NCBI GenBank assembly: GCA_025403435.1
Contig: CM046348.1
Span: forward strand, 20,373,679 to 20,437,678
Length of the DNA: 64,000 bases
Reading direction: 5' to 3'
From: Artocarpus heterophyllus
Lineage: Eukaryota; Streptophyta; Magnoliopsida; Rosales; Moraceae
Numbering within the stretch: the first letter of the stretch is position 1; each line of letters starts with the position of its first letter. Positions 1 through 12,631 of this stretch are shown here, piece after piece. The notes beneath the pieces were generated by a model, which was not told the origin of the DNA, searched no databases, and was given only the letters and a program-made list of their open reading frames with translations. A program made the translations under genes and the position numbers.

Positions 1-1159
1 AAAAAAAATCTAAAACCTAGCAACACTAAAGGCCAGCTGGTGGAGAACGACTGAAGTCTTTGGCACCACATTAGAACAACTCTAGTTAGTCGGATCAACC
101 AAACTGCTCATTGTTGGGCGGCTTAATTATCGGTCATGAGATTTGGCGGTTGGTCGTGACCACAAACCATTACGCTTTACCACACACATCATTCTACTTT
201 GTGGATTGAAAAATTTACTTTGTTACCTTGCATCTGCATTCAAAGTAGTGTTTGGGCCTTTTATATTTTTGTGTATTATACAAATGGTATTATTTCAGGC
301 CAACAAATATGTAACACTTAAATGATGATCAGGTCAAGATGTGCAAATATAACAATTAAATGGACCAACACATCAAGATAGACAGTAAAATATTGTTCAC
401 GGAGATGAGACACAATGATAAGACTGAAGCAAAACCTGAGTATTTATACCTTTAAAAAAACTATTCAAATTAATTATGTGTTAGGGAATTAGGCGACTCC
501 TAATTCTCTTAATTCCAAGAATCGCAAGAACGAACAATTGCAGAAAATAAATAGGAGAAAAGAAGAAAAAAGAAACACCAAGGACTGTTTTTCTCCCTTT
601 TTCTTCTTTTGTGCTGGGGTGTCGACTTGATTTGGCTCCACATCTGCAATATTATGTTATGTATGAAGCAGAATAAGGCGGAGAAAAAAAGCGGATTGTA
701 ATGCCAACTTAAAAAACATTGGGAGATTGAACGGGCTTGAAATTAATATTGTGAGACAACAGGGAATAAATTGTCCTCATTGGAGTAGGTTACTTGACAT
801 TCGTGTGTTTACCAAGTTATTTGCCTTTAAAATTAAAAAAAAAAAAATTGTGTTCATTATGTTGGGGATTCCTTGATGAAGTCCCCTCAAACGGTGTTGG
901 TGTTGGGCTTGCTGGGCTAGGAACAGTTTGAATTTAATCGTTTTTATTTTAAGTTTGTTTTAGATAATTTATCTGCTTTTGTAATTGTAAATTGTATTTC
1001 CACAGAGTTTATTCTTAGTGCTCTTAATTTATTAATGAATCTTTCTCTCTTCTTCTAATATAATGTAGACATATTGTATGATCATGTTAATATAAATCTG
1101 TGTTTATACATTGTCAGAGCGACTCATACTCTTAACGATCAAATCTAATTATCCAACAA
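1..1159. other. gene-free AT-rich stretch
   Basis: I see no convincing coding region here. The longest open frame (about 60 codons near 143-325) has no recognisable domain. The stretch holds homopolymer tracts and scattered AT-rich sequence. A retroelement remnant is possible but I cannot define its ends. Confidence 0.5.
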
Positions 1160-1425
1160 TTTCACCCCCTTCCTCGCATCCCTGTGCCCTCAACGATTGT
1201 CATTCCGTCGATGTGTCCTCAACGATTATCATCCTTTCTTGCATCCATGCGCCTTGACAAATGTCATTCGTTTCTTCCATCCTTGCGCCCTCTGCTCGTG
1301 ACGATTGTCGTTCCACCGCCGCAATCACGTGCCCTCAATGACTTCCGCCCCCTCCCTGCGCCCTCGACAAGTGCCGTACCTTCCCCGCTTCCTTGCGCCA
1401 TCTTGTTGCATCCCACACTCAGTTA
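1160..1425. repeat. degenerate C-rich minisatellite
   Basis: A patch that is far more GC-rich than its surroundings is built from imperfect copies, roughly 35-40 bp apart, of a unit containing a core like TGCGCCCTCAACGATTGTC. At least six recognisable copies of the GCCCTC/GTCCTC core occur. An open frame of 80 codons crosses it, but its Ser/Pro-rich composition simply reflects the repeat, so I do not call a gene. Confidence 0.6.
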
Positions 1426-1429
1426 GACT

Positions 1430-2938
1430 TCTGTTAGGATCGTATTAAACAAAGTTGACTTTTGTACATAATTATCTCCAGCAATATTTTCAATTTAGAA
1501 ATTTCTTGATTTCTGAAGATTTGATAGGTTTAAATAAGTTGCCAAGTTTTGTAATGGAAACTTGTATTTTAGTACTCGTTACTGGTGAATCTTTTCTCTT
1601 CTCATTTATCATCTATTCTTTCCTTAATTTTTAATACAACCAGATTATTTTGTAACGGAGGAGTACGTAGGAGTGGGTAACTCCTTATCCCTCCTCTGTC
1701 AATAAATTTAGAAAAAAAACAAAAGAGAGAAAAAGAAAAAGAAGGAGATAAAATAGGAGGAAGAAAAACGGGGAAAGAAGGAGAAAAAGGAAAGCAAAAG
1801 AAAAAAGCGGTTTTAACCCGCAAATGTAGTGAGAACTCGCCTATAAATTCAGCTCCTCTCCTTTTTTCTCTATCATCCCATTCTTTGAATTCCTTTATCA
1901 GAATCTAATTTTTTTTTTTTTTTTTGTTCTGTGATAGTTTTTTTGTGAGGTATTTCTTCTCTTTTTTTAATAAAGAGGTTTTTATTGTTCTCTCCTTGTG
2001 ATCTAAAGAGAAGATAGTTTTTGATGTTTTAATAGTAAAATCCTTCTATACTTAACACGTTAACACGTAGACGTAGCCAAATTAAGTAAATCACGTAAAA
2101 TATTTGTGTCTATTACACATTTAAGGCCAGCCACGTTTAAGCATCTACATACAATCAAGTATGAAGAGCATTTATGCTTGATTATGTTTAATGAATAATA
2201 AATATGCTCGCAGTTGATTAAACGGTTTTCTCTCTTATATTGCTTTCCCAATGAAGGCCTCCAACCCATATGATGCTTCGGCAACGGGCAACGGATCAAC
2301 ATCCTCAGCGATCCTTTGGATACCAAGGCTCAGATTTTTTAAAGTCCATTACTCAGCCTCATGGAGACGATGACAAAAAGGGATTAAAGGGGAAACGAGG
2401 CGAATAATTTCTTGTTTTCAAAACTTTTTTTTTTTTTTTGAAGTAAATAGCATACTTATACCATACAGGGTCAGTGAGACACTCAATTCTGTTTGTAGGA
2501 TTAAAATATAGCTCCTATTTATAAATATTTTACATATAATCCAAAATAATATCATTTTTAAAATAACTGCTATATAATTATAATAAAAAATATGACATTA
2601 TTATTTATATAAAAAAATCTAATATCATCATAATAACTACTGTGTCATTATGATTATTTTTATAATATTCTTAGAAATAGTGTTAAATTTCAATTTCATT
2701 ACAGCAACTTGGCAATGTGGTACAATTTTTTGTGGGTTGCTAAGCTTTTGGACTCTTCTGTTGGACGATTGAGTATATTAGGTCATTTCTTTTACTACTA
2801 TTATTGTGTTTTACTTTTTTTTATTTTGATTTATACCACTTCTCTTAACTAAAAAGGTCAAAATATCCTTAGATAACTCTTGTTTGCCTCACCCTAACCC
2901 AAATAGTTGTGATCAATTACGTTTTTATACACTTTAGA
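1430..2938. other. no gene seen
   Basis: AT-rich sequence with purine-rich (about 1700-1810) and poly-T (1910-1925, 2420-2440) tracts. No domain-bearing reading frame is visible on either strand. Confidence 0.5.
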
Positions 2939-3080
2939 AGGTGTTTGGGAAGTGTGATTAAAACCAACGGTTGGAACCAATTTTAATTAAAAACGCTTTA
3001 TACTATCGTAACTTTTTGCTTACTATAGTATGTGAGAGCTTTTTACTATTTGTTGGTTAGAACTAATAGCCAAACACCCT
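2939..3080. mobile_element. small MITE with GGTGTTTGG ends
   Basis: The segment begins AGGTGTTTGGG and ends with the matching inverted form CCAAACACCCT. Its interior carries the phrase GTGAGAGCTTTTTACTA, related to the GTAAAGCTCTCA phrase found in the copies near 7.04, 25.8 and 26.0 kb. No clear target duplication is visible, so the superfamily (hAT or PIF/Harbinger) is left open. Confidence 0.6.
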
Positions 3081-3155
3081 AATAAACTTTCTCATAGAAG
3101 TGATAAGATTGAATGACAATACCACACGAGTGCTATTTGTCAAATTGACCTTGAA

Positions 3156-3330
3156 GAATTAATTGATTTAATCAAAGGAGTCTTTTGGACAGTGGACTTG
3201 GAGATTATATGGAGTATACCAATTGGTGGTCGAGGAGGGCCGGACTTGTTACTATGGCATCATGATTGTTTACGGTCGGGATATCTAATTGAAATGGAGC
3301 TACTTGAGGATCCTAAATCCATATTTCCAT
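3156..3330 (+). pseudogene. LINE reverse-transcriptase ORF remnant
   Basis: One frame running from GAATTAATTGAT reads through the sequence IIWSIPIGGRGGPDLLLWHH and then an SGYL motif. Plant LINE ORF2 proteins have this signature (a SIP-x-L motif, then D-x-x-x-W-H, then SGY) between the reverse transcriptase and the zinc-knuckle end. Only about 60 codons remain, with no flanking RT core, so it is a decayed fragment. The assignment rests on motif memory only. Confidence 0.5.
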
Positions 3331-3390
3331 CCAAGCTACAATGAATCCATATTTCCATCTAATTGAAATGGAGCTACTTGAGGATATCTA
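3283..3390. repeat. 74-bp tandem duplication
   Basis: The string beginning ATCTAATTGAAATGGAGCTA occurs at 3283 and again at 3357, and a third partial copy starts near 3385. It overlaps the end of the LINE remnant and looks like a simple slippage duplication. Confidence 0.7.
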
Positions 3391-4154
3391 ATATGAGGAA
3401 TTTTTATAAATCCTAATTTTAAGATTTACTTTTTATAAGTACGAAATATGTTATTTATAACATAACTTAACATATAAAATGAATAATAGTGTGACATAAA
3501 TTTTTTTTAATATGACATAAATAAACACAACTTTTAAAAATGAAAAAGTAATTTTTTCTTATATTGTTGTAAATTTGATGTTTGCAATGATTACAAGTTC
3601 TGTCATAAGTTTCGTGGACTTGTTGATGAAATCGACTTTGTGGATTTGTATATGGGAAATGGATAGAGGTGAGTGTCAATTGTATCTATGTCCATTGTGT
3701 ACAGGTTGACGAAAAGAATGTCACAAATAGAGATATTTACACATAAGTCTGTGAAATGACATATAATAGCCTTTCTTAGAAATAAATTACTGTACTTGTT
3801 TTTATAGTAGTGTATGATCGATGATATATGTTAACCGTTTTATCCTGCGAAAAATGCTTAACTGTTTTTTAGATAAAGGGTTGTTGAGTGCAATCAATTA
3901 TTGCAAGTGCTATACCTTATTTTTAAAAAAAAAAAAATCCAATAAAAAAAACTTTGCGAAGGCAATTAGTTATCACAAAATGATGACTACTAAAGGATCC
4001 AACAGGGATACTTCAATCTTTTTAACTTGTTAATGGACTTATTGACAGTTAATATTGTTGTGTTATGGACATAACCTAAATTGAAAATCTAAAAGCTGTT
4101 TGTTCGTGTAAATACTTCTAGTGTAATGAAACAAGGACAAAAAGGGGAGAATTT

Positions 4155-4430
4155 GACAAAAGGGCAAAAAAAAATCCTAATTGAGGAAATGACATTTTTT
4201 TTTTGGCACAAAAAAACACGCTTTTTTAGACAGATAAATTGTCTCAATTTTTTTTAGAAAAAAGATGAAAATAACTGTAACGAGGAGAGAAATCTCAACA
4301 AAGTGAAAAGAAAAAAAAATTAGAGTAGTTTTCATGCCCAAAAAGCATGTTTTTTTACGTCAAAAAACTGCAAAAAAAAAAAAGATCATTTACCCAAAAA
4401 TAATTTTTCTTAAAGTTACTTTTCAAAATC
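4155..4430 (+). mobile_element. interspersed repeat, copy 1 (about 275 bp)
   Basis: This segment begins GACAAAAGGGCAAAAAAAA and ends AAAGTTACTTTTCAAAATC. The same sequence, reverse-complemented, lies at 27963-28232, with shared internal phrases such as ATAAATTGTCTCAA and AAAGTTACTTT. It is rich in A and T runs, codes for nothing and has no obvious terminal inverted repeat. It is probably a MITE or SINE-like repeat; the class is unknown. Confidence 0.65.
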
Positions 4431-4483
4431 CCCCGACAAAAACAGAGAAACATTAGAAAAAATGAACCAGAATTTTTTTAAAG

Positions 4484-6315
4484 AGAAATTGGATAAAATA
4501 CCATATTTAATTAGTCTCCTAGTAAATTATGCCAGATGTTCTAAAAATGTAAAATAAATAGTAGATTCAAATAATCTAGTGTTTTAAAATAAATCAAATC
4601 CTTAAGATACCCTGAAAATCAGATATTTGCTTTTTCTGTCTTCTTTCTTTTCCTTCCCGCGTTTCTCTCTCTCTCCTTTTCCTCCCTGTCTACGGAATCT
4701 TCAGTGGCGATGTATCTTCGTCAAGCGGATGTCCTCAAGCACCGGCATCGACAGATCGGACGAGATCCTCTTCTTGTCTTGACGTTGCCAGAACTGGTGG
4801 CCATTACCACCAAAGCTGTAAACCATAAGAGAAGCTCAGCACCTTCATCAATGGCAAATCAGTGACAATATTCAATGGCAGATCGTGAAACGATAGGGCG
4901 GAGAAACTCGAATCTTGGCGAAGCCACTCGACGGCATATCTCAATGACGACGACGTGGAGAAGCTCGAAGATGCTTGGGGTTTGCGAATCAACGGCAATG
5001 GACTTTGATCTTCTTCTCCAGCATCTATGTAATAGCGTCAGCAAGAGAGCTCGAATTCCATCTACCATGGCAGATGTGTAGATGGTTGAGGTTTTATTTT
5101 CTGCGTTGTGTTTTGCTTTCATTTTCTTTGAATTTGTTGTTTTTTAAAGATGGAATTGTCAATAAATAGGTGGTTCAGAGGTCGTGCAACAGTTCCGGTG
5201 ATGAATCCTCAATGATGATCTCCGGCACCATGAAGTCACAACCCCCATCGTCGGCGTTTTTGTCAAGAGACCAGCAGGACAAAAAATGAAAAAACAAATG
5301 AATCAATTTTTTTTCTTTTGGTAACAAATCTGGAAGAAGAAGAAGAAATAGTACTGTTTGTTCTTTCCATATATATTTATTATTTTGTGTGTTTGGTGGT
5401 TTTTTTTTTTTATTTATTTTGTGCTTATGTGTTTTTTTAAATAGTAATATTATCAGTCACCGGTGACATATATACTATAATATAGTATTACTATAGTAAT
5501 ACTACATTTTTCGACCAGCAGCAGTTTATAGTAATACTATATTTCTCGACCATCGGTAGTTTAGCAAAGTTGCCGGTGAAATTTTATATTCATACTATAA
5601 TATAGTATTACCAGAGTAATATATTATATTTCTCGACAACTAACGGTCTTAAAAAATCATTGATGAACTTTTATATTTAGGCTGTAATATAGTATTACAA
5701 AGTTAATACTATATTTTTCAGTCGATGGTGGTTTGGTGAAGTCACTGATGAAGTTTTATATTTACACTATAATATAGTATTGCCGAAATAATTCTATATT
5801 TCCTAGTCACCAGTGGTCCCGTGAAGTCACCAGAGAAATTTTATATTTACACCATAATGTAGTAGTATCAAAACAATATTGTATTTCCCAACCGTTGGTA
5901 GTGCAGCGTAGTCGTCAGTAAAATTTTATATTTATACTGTAATATAATATTACTAGGGTAATACTGTATTTTTCAGCTACAGATGGTCCGATATAGTCGC
6001 TAGTAAATTTTTGTATTTACATAATAAATATGGTATTAATCGAACATCGACGGTCCAACAAAATTACCGGTGAATTTTTATATTTATACGAATATGGTAT
6101 TTTTTAGTAAATATTATATTTCATGACCGTCAATGGCAAGGGTAGAAGGTGAAAGATAAAAAGGATAAAAACATCATGGCATTTTAAGTTTTGTACTCTC
6201 AATTTCTCATAAGATATTACTTAATTTCTGATAATATACTATAAATTAGGCATTCTCAAACTATACATCACTATTTATTAAGTTCTAACTTAAACATACT
6301 ATTTTACTCTTTCCC
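4484..6315 (+). mobile_element. tandem-palindrome element, copy A
   Basis: This shares its layout, in opposite orientation, with copy B at 22388-25185. It opens with AGAGAAATTG and the phrase GTTCTAAAAATGTA, continues with a pyrimidine-rich then GC-richer block (about 4640-5290), and then an array (about 5455-6125) of roughly 85-bp units. Each unit has a near-palindrome of the type TATAATATAGTATTA..TAATACTATATT followed by a spacer with CACCGGTGAA-like words. The two ends look loosely inverted (GGATAAAATACCATATTTAA against GAGTAAAATAGTATGTTTAA). No transposase is visible, so I infer a non-autonomous DNA element; boundaries are approximate. Confidence 0.55.
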
Positions 6316-6471
6316 CCTCTTTAAATGGGTATGTCATTTTTTGGTGGAAGCTTTGTCATTATTAACGATCAACTTTTTTCAGCAGCATACATTTCTTTGC
6401 ATTGCAAATAATAAAGAAAGAATGCCCTCGACGTTTTAATGCCTTTCTTAAGGAGAATAATAAACCAGAAT

Positions 6472-7546
6472 CAGAGACGAAGTAACAAAATTCAGTCACG
6501 AGCTAGTCATAAAGCAAAAAAATTCAATCAGGGACTAATAACTACAACAAATATTTAATCAAAATAAATAATCATTAAATAAAACTATTACCCCTAATAG
6601 ATTTTAATGCTTAAAATGTTACATAACGATTTATTATTAGCACCATTGAAGATTTTTTCTTAATAAGTACAAATAATCTGTCATTTATCTATTAATCACC
6701 TATCAAGGACTATCTTTATTATTTTATGAAAGATTGATTTTTGTTTCCCCTTCAAAATCTACCCTACAATGTTATTGAATTTTCAACTAAATATTAGACT
6801 AAAAAAATAATTTTTTTGTATAATGAATAAAACAAACAAAATAGAATGTCAAACAAAAACAAAAAAACAATAAAATGTTATAAGCATATAAGAATCATAT
6901 ATAATTGATAACTTTGCTTTGTCTCAAATATTTCTTTCTTGATCAATATTTTTCAATCTCAAGAACTATTCTCTAGAGTATAAAACATTTGATTAAAAAA
7001 TTGTATATGTGAAAACCTGGTGAAGACATTTGATAGATAGGGTGTTCAATTAGTTTGAACCAATATAACAGTGTAAAGCTCTAATATGTTATAATGTAAA
7101 GCAAAATACAACTACATTGTGAAGCTTTTATATGCTACAGTGTCTAAACCAATTTTTTAAGTCCAAAACGGTTGAAACACCCTAAGCATTTATGATATGT
7201 ACCAAAAAGATCTTTAAATATTAAGTAATATGAAGATCAATATTGTTAAATATGCATGCTTGTGAAAAAGATCAATAAATAAGAATATAAGCAAAAATAA
7301 ACAAATAAGAAAATTAACTTAATAAACAATCCAAGCTATTAATAGGAGGAGAAGACCTTTGCTAATTATCTAGGGATATTAGTTGGTCTTTGGTTTAAAG
7401 TGATAATCTCTTGGGTGGGTGGGATCAAGTTTTTTTAGGAGGTAGGGCTATATTTAATTTTAGTAGCAATATATGTATAGAAGTAAAAATATGAAAAAGT
7501 TGAGGGGAGGCTTAGGCCCCCCGGGTCCTTCTTTAGCTTCGTCTCT
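6472..7546 (-). mobile_element. decayed hAT element with TTF-type transposase scraps
   Basis: The ends are inverted: CAGAGACGAAG at the left and CTTCGTCTCTA at the right, resembling the CAG(A/G)G(A/G)CGGAG termini of a common plant hAT group. Flanking 8-mers ACCAGAAT and ACCAACAT agree at 6 of 8 positions, consistent with an eroded hAT target duplication. On the minus strand about 6600-6720 a broken frame recalls the end of a hAT dimerisation domain (GD-x-L-I-D, EKIFN, NNKSL) with stop codons. A smaller MITE is nested at 7040-7183. Confidence 0.5.
7040..7183. mobile_element. MITE nested in the hAT element
   Basis: It starts GGGTGTTCAA and ends TTGAAACACCC, and contains the phrase GTGTAAAGCTCT that is also found in the copies at 25782 and 25969. 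Nesting means it inserted after the surrounding hAT element. Confidence 0.6.
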
Positions 7547-8090
7547 ACCAACATTCAAATGGAAAAGATCATTCTACCATGTTAAACCGTATCATATATG
7601 GGGTCAATTTGAGAAATGCTGATTCTGTGGTATTATTTTTTTCATCTTTCCACTTTAATGAGAATGTTTAAAACATACCACTTTTAAAGAATATGAGAAC
7701 ATAAACTGGTCATGAATATTCTTGGTTAAGGTAAGATAAATAAGTATTATCTAAAGGATATTTCAGTCTTTTTAGCTACAAAAAATTATACGAATCAAAG
7801 AAAGGAAAAAAAAGACACAATAGTAAAATTTAAGTAGTATATCACTTAATCTATATGTATGTTCCCATAACCAATACTCTCTGAGTTTTACATCTTTGAA
7901 AAAAAAAACAATAACAAAAACAAACAAACAAAAAACATACAAGGATCAAAGAAATAACATCGCTAAATTGACCAAAAAAATGGACAACAAAAAACCACTA
8001 AGAAAATTCTACCTATGTTCTGGGATACAAAGTTTAGAGACAATGTATCTAATCAATTTTCTAATGCTCTAATTAGATAAGGCATCTATG
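7547..8090. other. downstream flank of the dioxygenase gene, no other gene
   Basis: A-rich sequence (notably 7890-7990) with no coding potential of its own. It would contain the 3' untranslated region and polyadenylation site of the minus-strand gene ending at 8091. Confidence 0.45.
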
Positions 8091-11000
8091 CTATGGTGAG
8101 AATGGTGCGAAAGCTCCATGAAATCCATATGGAACTCTGCACGGCAACGTAATTTTGGCAATTGGCTCGCTCGAAATTTTTTTTGCGTCAATCACGAAAA
8201 CCTGCAACATTTTAGTTCGTCTTTAAGGAGAATTGGACATGAAAATGTTCACGAAAAGTGCACATGATAAACCAAAATAAAGTTACTTGAGATATGTTGG
8301 TCGCTTCGTTGTGAACAAATGTGACAATCCAACCATCATCTTCTTCAAGACCTCCTTCTCTAGGGACAAAAGCAGCCCCAGTGCAAAAGGTATTCTCCTC
8401 AAGCATGTGGTACTCCACTTTTATCACCTCTTTAGTTTCTCTCGTTTTCTTGCCATATCAGAGCATAGAAATAGTTATTATAAAACTAAATTGAAGTAAT
8501 AATTAATTTTGGCTAAAAATAGAAGAATACCAATGAGGTGAATCAGTTTGAGGATATAATTACCGTAGAAAACTTTTTATATTTCTGTTCAATATGTAGC
8601 TTTGCTAGACCTCTAAATTTGGGCATGTTATCTGTAATACAAATAACATGAAAGAGATTAATTGAGGGGAAAAAATTATCAGAATGGAAACATTTAACAT
8701 ACTTCCAACATGACTTATCAGGTAACCGTGTAGTATACCCTCTGTGGAGCTCTCGGTAGGATCGTGAACAACTTGTTTGTAGCCAAATTTGTTCTTAAGA
8801 CCAGTAAAACTTGCATTGATCATAGGAAAATCCATGGAAAATTCGGTGTCAGCAGTGAGATTTCTCTCCGTAACTTTTCCGGTTCGCATGTTTAATCGCC
8901 ACTCATAAGGGCGATCATATAATAATCCATCTTTGATTGAGGTATCAAATTTTTCCTTACTTGGACCTGCACCAGGTCCTGGTAAAACTGATTCAAGAGT
9001 TCTACAACCCCAAACCACGACCTGTTTATCAAAAAATTAATGTTAAATTCAACATTAGTATTTCAAGTAATCAGTAGGAACTGTGAGCGTTGACATGATA
9101 ATTTAATCCTTCAACTTTTAATTTTAGCATATTACTCCTTGAATTTCTTTTTTCCTTTTAGCAGTTTTGGTCTCCAACACAATTTTTGAAACTTATTGTA
9201 AATATCACGCATTATTTCAAAATAACTAAAGTTGTAAATTAATAATTACAATAAATACAAAATGTTACATATTCAACGGTTTTAACAGTTGTGAAGACAA
9301 CATTTCCTTTAAAAAAAAAGTGAAGAGAATATTTTGCATATAAGTCAACTGCTTCTATGGAAATTATATGAAAACATGATTCTGATTTTTTTAATCACTG
9401 AAAGTCTAGGGAGTAATATACCAAAATTAAAAATTTAAGGATCAACATGTTACTATACACGTAGTTCAAACACTAACTATGTACCCTAATCAGTAATCAA
9501 GGGTCATTCGGTGGAAAACAAAAACAAAAACAAAAACAAAAAAACCAAAAAACCCAAAAACAAAAAAACAGACTAACAAGTCGTTACTATCAATAGTATC
9601 AATTTATATGTACCTCGTCATCTCCATCTTCAAAACAATTAATAAAGTGAAATGTGCAGTTTGGTTCAACTTCAAACCATCTGATTGTATCTCCATCGCC
9701 ATATCGAGGCATAACCCCAATCTTAGCATGCCCTTCCTTGTCATATTTCATAAGCCTATACAGATTAGAATATTTAGTAGATGCTTCAAAAGTTCTCTGA
9801 AAATGTGGAGAAAATAAATAATTATGTAAAGCTAATTCATGTACTCACGTGCCTCCCAGGAAAAGTCTTGTAATATCTATGGTAAGTGGAAAATCCATGA
9901 ACACATTGTACCTACAATCCAATAATCCACACAAATTACCTTTTATTAGCTTAATGGAAAGCTAATTATAAGTAATTAACTACAATAATCCAATACTAGG
10001 AACAGTTTTTACCTCTCTGTAATGCCAAAGTCATGGCTAAATGTGCACCGATCAAGTTTAAGGTCCGCTCTATGAAGTAAAATCCTTCCATCAGCTGAGA
10101 ACAAGAACTTTCAAAAGGTTTAGCCATGACTTAAACTTGATGAGAAAACGACAATAATTATGTTTCCAACTATTACATTTCTAATAAGGGTATATTTTAA
10201 GAACAATTGATGACACCGCGTGATAAGCATTCAACCTCATTAATTATCATCAATTTTTTAATCAACCATCCACTTCGTTACAACCATTGGATTTATATCA
10301 AACGGCTAATAATAACAGTACTTATTAAAAACGTAACCTTTAAAACTACATCCCATATATATATCTATATGTATATATTAAAAGAGTCTTATATTTACAT
10401 ACCCGAAATTACCCCTAATTCATAATAAGGTTTAATTGCGTCCATGCCAATTATAACCAACTCTCCAGAGCCAGGTGCTCTCTGCAGGGCATAATATTGT
10501 ATAAGAAGAAACTATAAAAGAAAAAAGATATGTTTAAATGCAGAAGCGTCTAGGGAAATGAATTAAGTACCTTTGGATGACTTGTACAGCCCCTGTTCCA
10601 AGCACCGGAAAGATCCATATTGCCTAATGTTTTTAGTGTGGAAATATCAATTTCTTGAGGCATGTAATTTTCTGCGACGGAATATACTTTGCCTGAATGC
10701 TCAAACACATTGGTGTTGCTCATGTATTTTTCTACTTTTCCATGTCTCAGCTGAGAAAAAAAAAAAACATGCATTAAATAAAACAAATATGTAAAATTGG
10801 TAACAAGTAATCTAATATGTGAAGTTGTTTTTCTTTTGTTTCCTGAAAATAAAATTCTGCGAAGAGAACAATCGGCATTAGCATACTCTTTCAGCGTTGG
10901 GGGCTCCTCAAATGTTGAAAGTATTAATGTTCACTAAAGGCCCCACAGTCGAGCCTTACCCTTCAATGAGAAACGCGTCATTCTAAGCCTACCAAATGTG

Positions 11001-12497
11001 CTAGTTTACAACGAAAAGGAATTCGATATTGAAAAAGAAATTGCATGTGTGATTTGATTTTAAGATGCTTACCAAATTTAGCATAATGGCAGATATAACA
11101 GCCGGAAAATCTCCTTCGATAATGGGAATAAAAGAGGGATTGTTTCTTTGTTTGTCTTGCTTGAAAGTTTCCGTTTCAACATATCTGTTGTTATAGTTGA
11201 GAATCCATTTGCAATCATTGTCTTTCTTGAAGTATAAAGCATGAAGCATTCCTTCTCCTTCTACCCAAGTGTGATTTGACTTTCCAAAAGCCGATTTCGT
11301 TGATTTTAGTCCTCCAAAAAGAGGATTTGGTCCTGTAATCACTCCAACACAGAAGGTATTGTAACATAAAAACAATATGAAACAATTGAATTCATAAAAG
11401 CGGAAGCAAATGGATCATAAAATACCTCCAGCCATTGCTCTGTTTTGCACGAATTTTGTACACCGTGCTCTGTGAATTTTGATTTTATGTTACATTTGGT
11501 ATCAGAGATTGAAAATTCTCAAAATTTTCGTGTATATATCCGTGACCATCACACGGCCTTTTGTACGGGTTGCCTGCCGAACGGTTATTCTGACAATTAA
11601 CCGTTCGGCGGTTGATGCTAATGAGTTGTTCTCCACGTGGGCCAATTAGAGTCCAACAGGTATTAATTAGCAAGTACACTTCTAACTACTCTCCCCATCT
11701 TTAATTTTCCATGATGCCTGCTTTTATAGAACACAAGTTTTTGGAAACCCTTGTCTTCTTAAAATCATTGATTTATTCTTTTTCCAAATTAAAAGAAATA
11801 AAAAATCAATGGTGTCATCCCATCTATCGTCTTTTTGATCTATAGTAGAAATCCTAAAGCATCTAATTCTATTCAAAAAATAGGACTCAATTTTAATCCT
11901 ACCACCAGAAGTCCAGCACCACAGTCCACTGACCATGAGAACTATTGAGTATTGAACCTTAAGTTGTTCTTGAGAGGAGAAGAAAAGGCATTATGAGCAT
12001 TGCACAACCCATTGTTGCAGCGACCTGCTTACCATACTCATTTGCAATATCATATCATATTAAGAACGTATAAATATTACTAATTAAATTCAACTGCGTA
12101 AACTGATCACCATTTCTTACGTAGACGCCCTCGGGAAAATTATCAGGAATGTTTCCTTCAATGTCGGTGATAACAACCGGTCTTCCCAGCTCATCAACCG
12201 GTGCAAAATTGCTCTGCAAGCAAGGACAGTATTTATTACAAATACATGGAAAATCTATACAAAGTTTGAGAAATGGTTCAAGTCTTTAGTACCTGAGATG
12301 GGAGCAATGGTTGATCAACAAATTCAAACGCCGAATCAACAAAGGCATCCAACATTTTGGCCGTAACATTCTTGATGGTTTTGGAGACATCTATTTGCAC
12401 ATTAGGAACTTGTAGCTGTGCTGATCTCAACAATGGCTGACCATAAATTTATTTTTTGTATATCAGATCAATGTGTAATAAAAAGTACAATACATGC

Positions 12498-12529
<32 letters not shown>

Positions 12530-12631
12530 TGAACTAACCTTGACAAGTGAAGAAAACTTTTTCTTCAAGTGCTTGTAGTTGTCAGGAATGGAAGGCCTCC
12601 CTTGAATAGAGCAACTCACTTGAAGTGCCAT
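8091..12631 (-). CDS. CCD: carotenoid cleavage dioxygenase (CCD1-like), 13 exons
   Basis: Non-haem iron dioxygenase that cleaves carotenoid/apocarotenoid double bonds. Exons in coding order: 12631-12539, 12436-12293, 12213-12111, 11332-11073, 10750-10571, 10481-10403, 10094-10013, 9911-9849, 9755-9614, 9021-8739, 8631-8564, 8448-8287, 8201-8091. All have AG/GT borders and compatible phases, and the total of 1,770 nt gives 589 residues plus TAG. The four iron-ligand histidines are present: His258 (TSHPK), His307 (SHDFGIT), His371 (CTFHFIN) and His581 (PYGFHG). Spacings of 49 and 64 residues between the first three match those known in maize VP14. Other family marks are [30 protein letters not shown] and GVMPRYGD. 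No clear plastid transit peptide. The start is the only ATG in the first open exon. The boundary of the 8448 exon (acceptor GGCAAG) is the least certain. Substrate cannot be told from sequence. Confidence 0.9.
11576..11609. repeat. perfect 12-bp inverted repeat in an intron
   Basis: GCCGAACGGTTA at 11576-11587 is followed by a 10-base spacer and its exact reverse complement TAACCGTTCGGC at 11598-11609. It lies in the intron between the third and fourth dioxygenase exons and would form a strong hairpin in RNA or DNA. Function unknown; it may be the relic of a small transposon. Confidence 0.75.
12503..12530. repeat. (AT)n microsatellite in the first dioxygenase intron
   Basis: About 13 AT units in the intron between the first and second exons. 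Further (AT)n tracts lie at 23846-23876 and 32501-32528. Confidence 0.85.
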
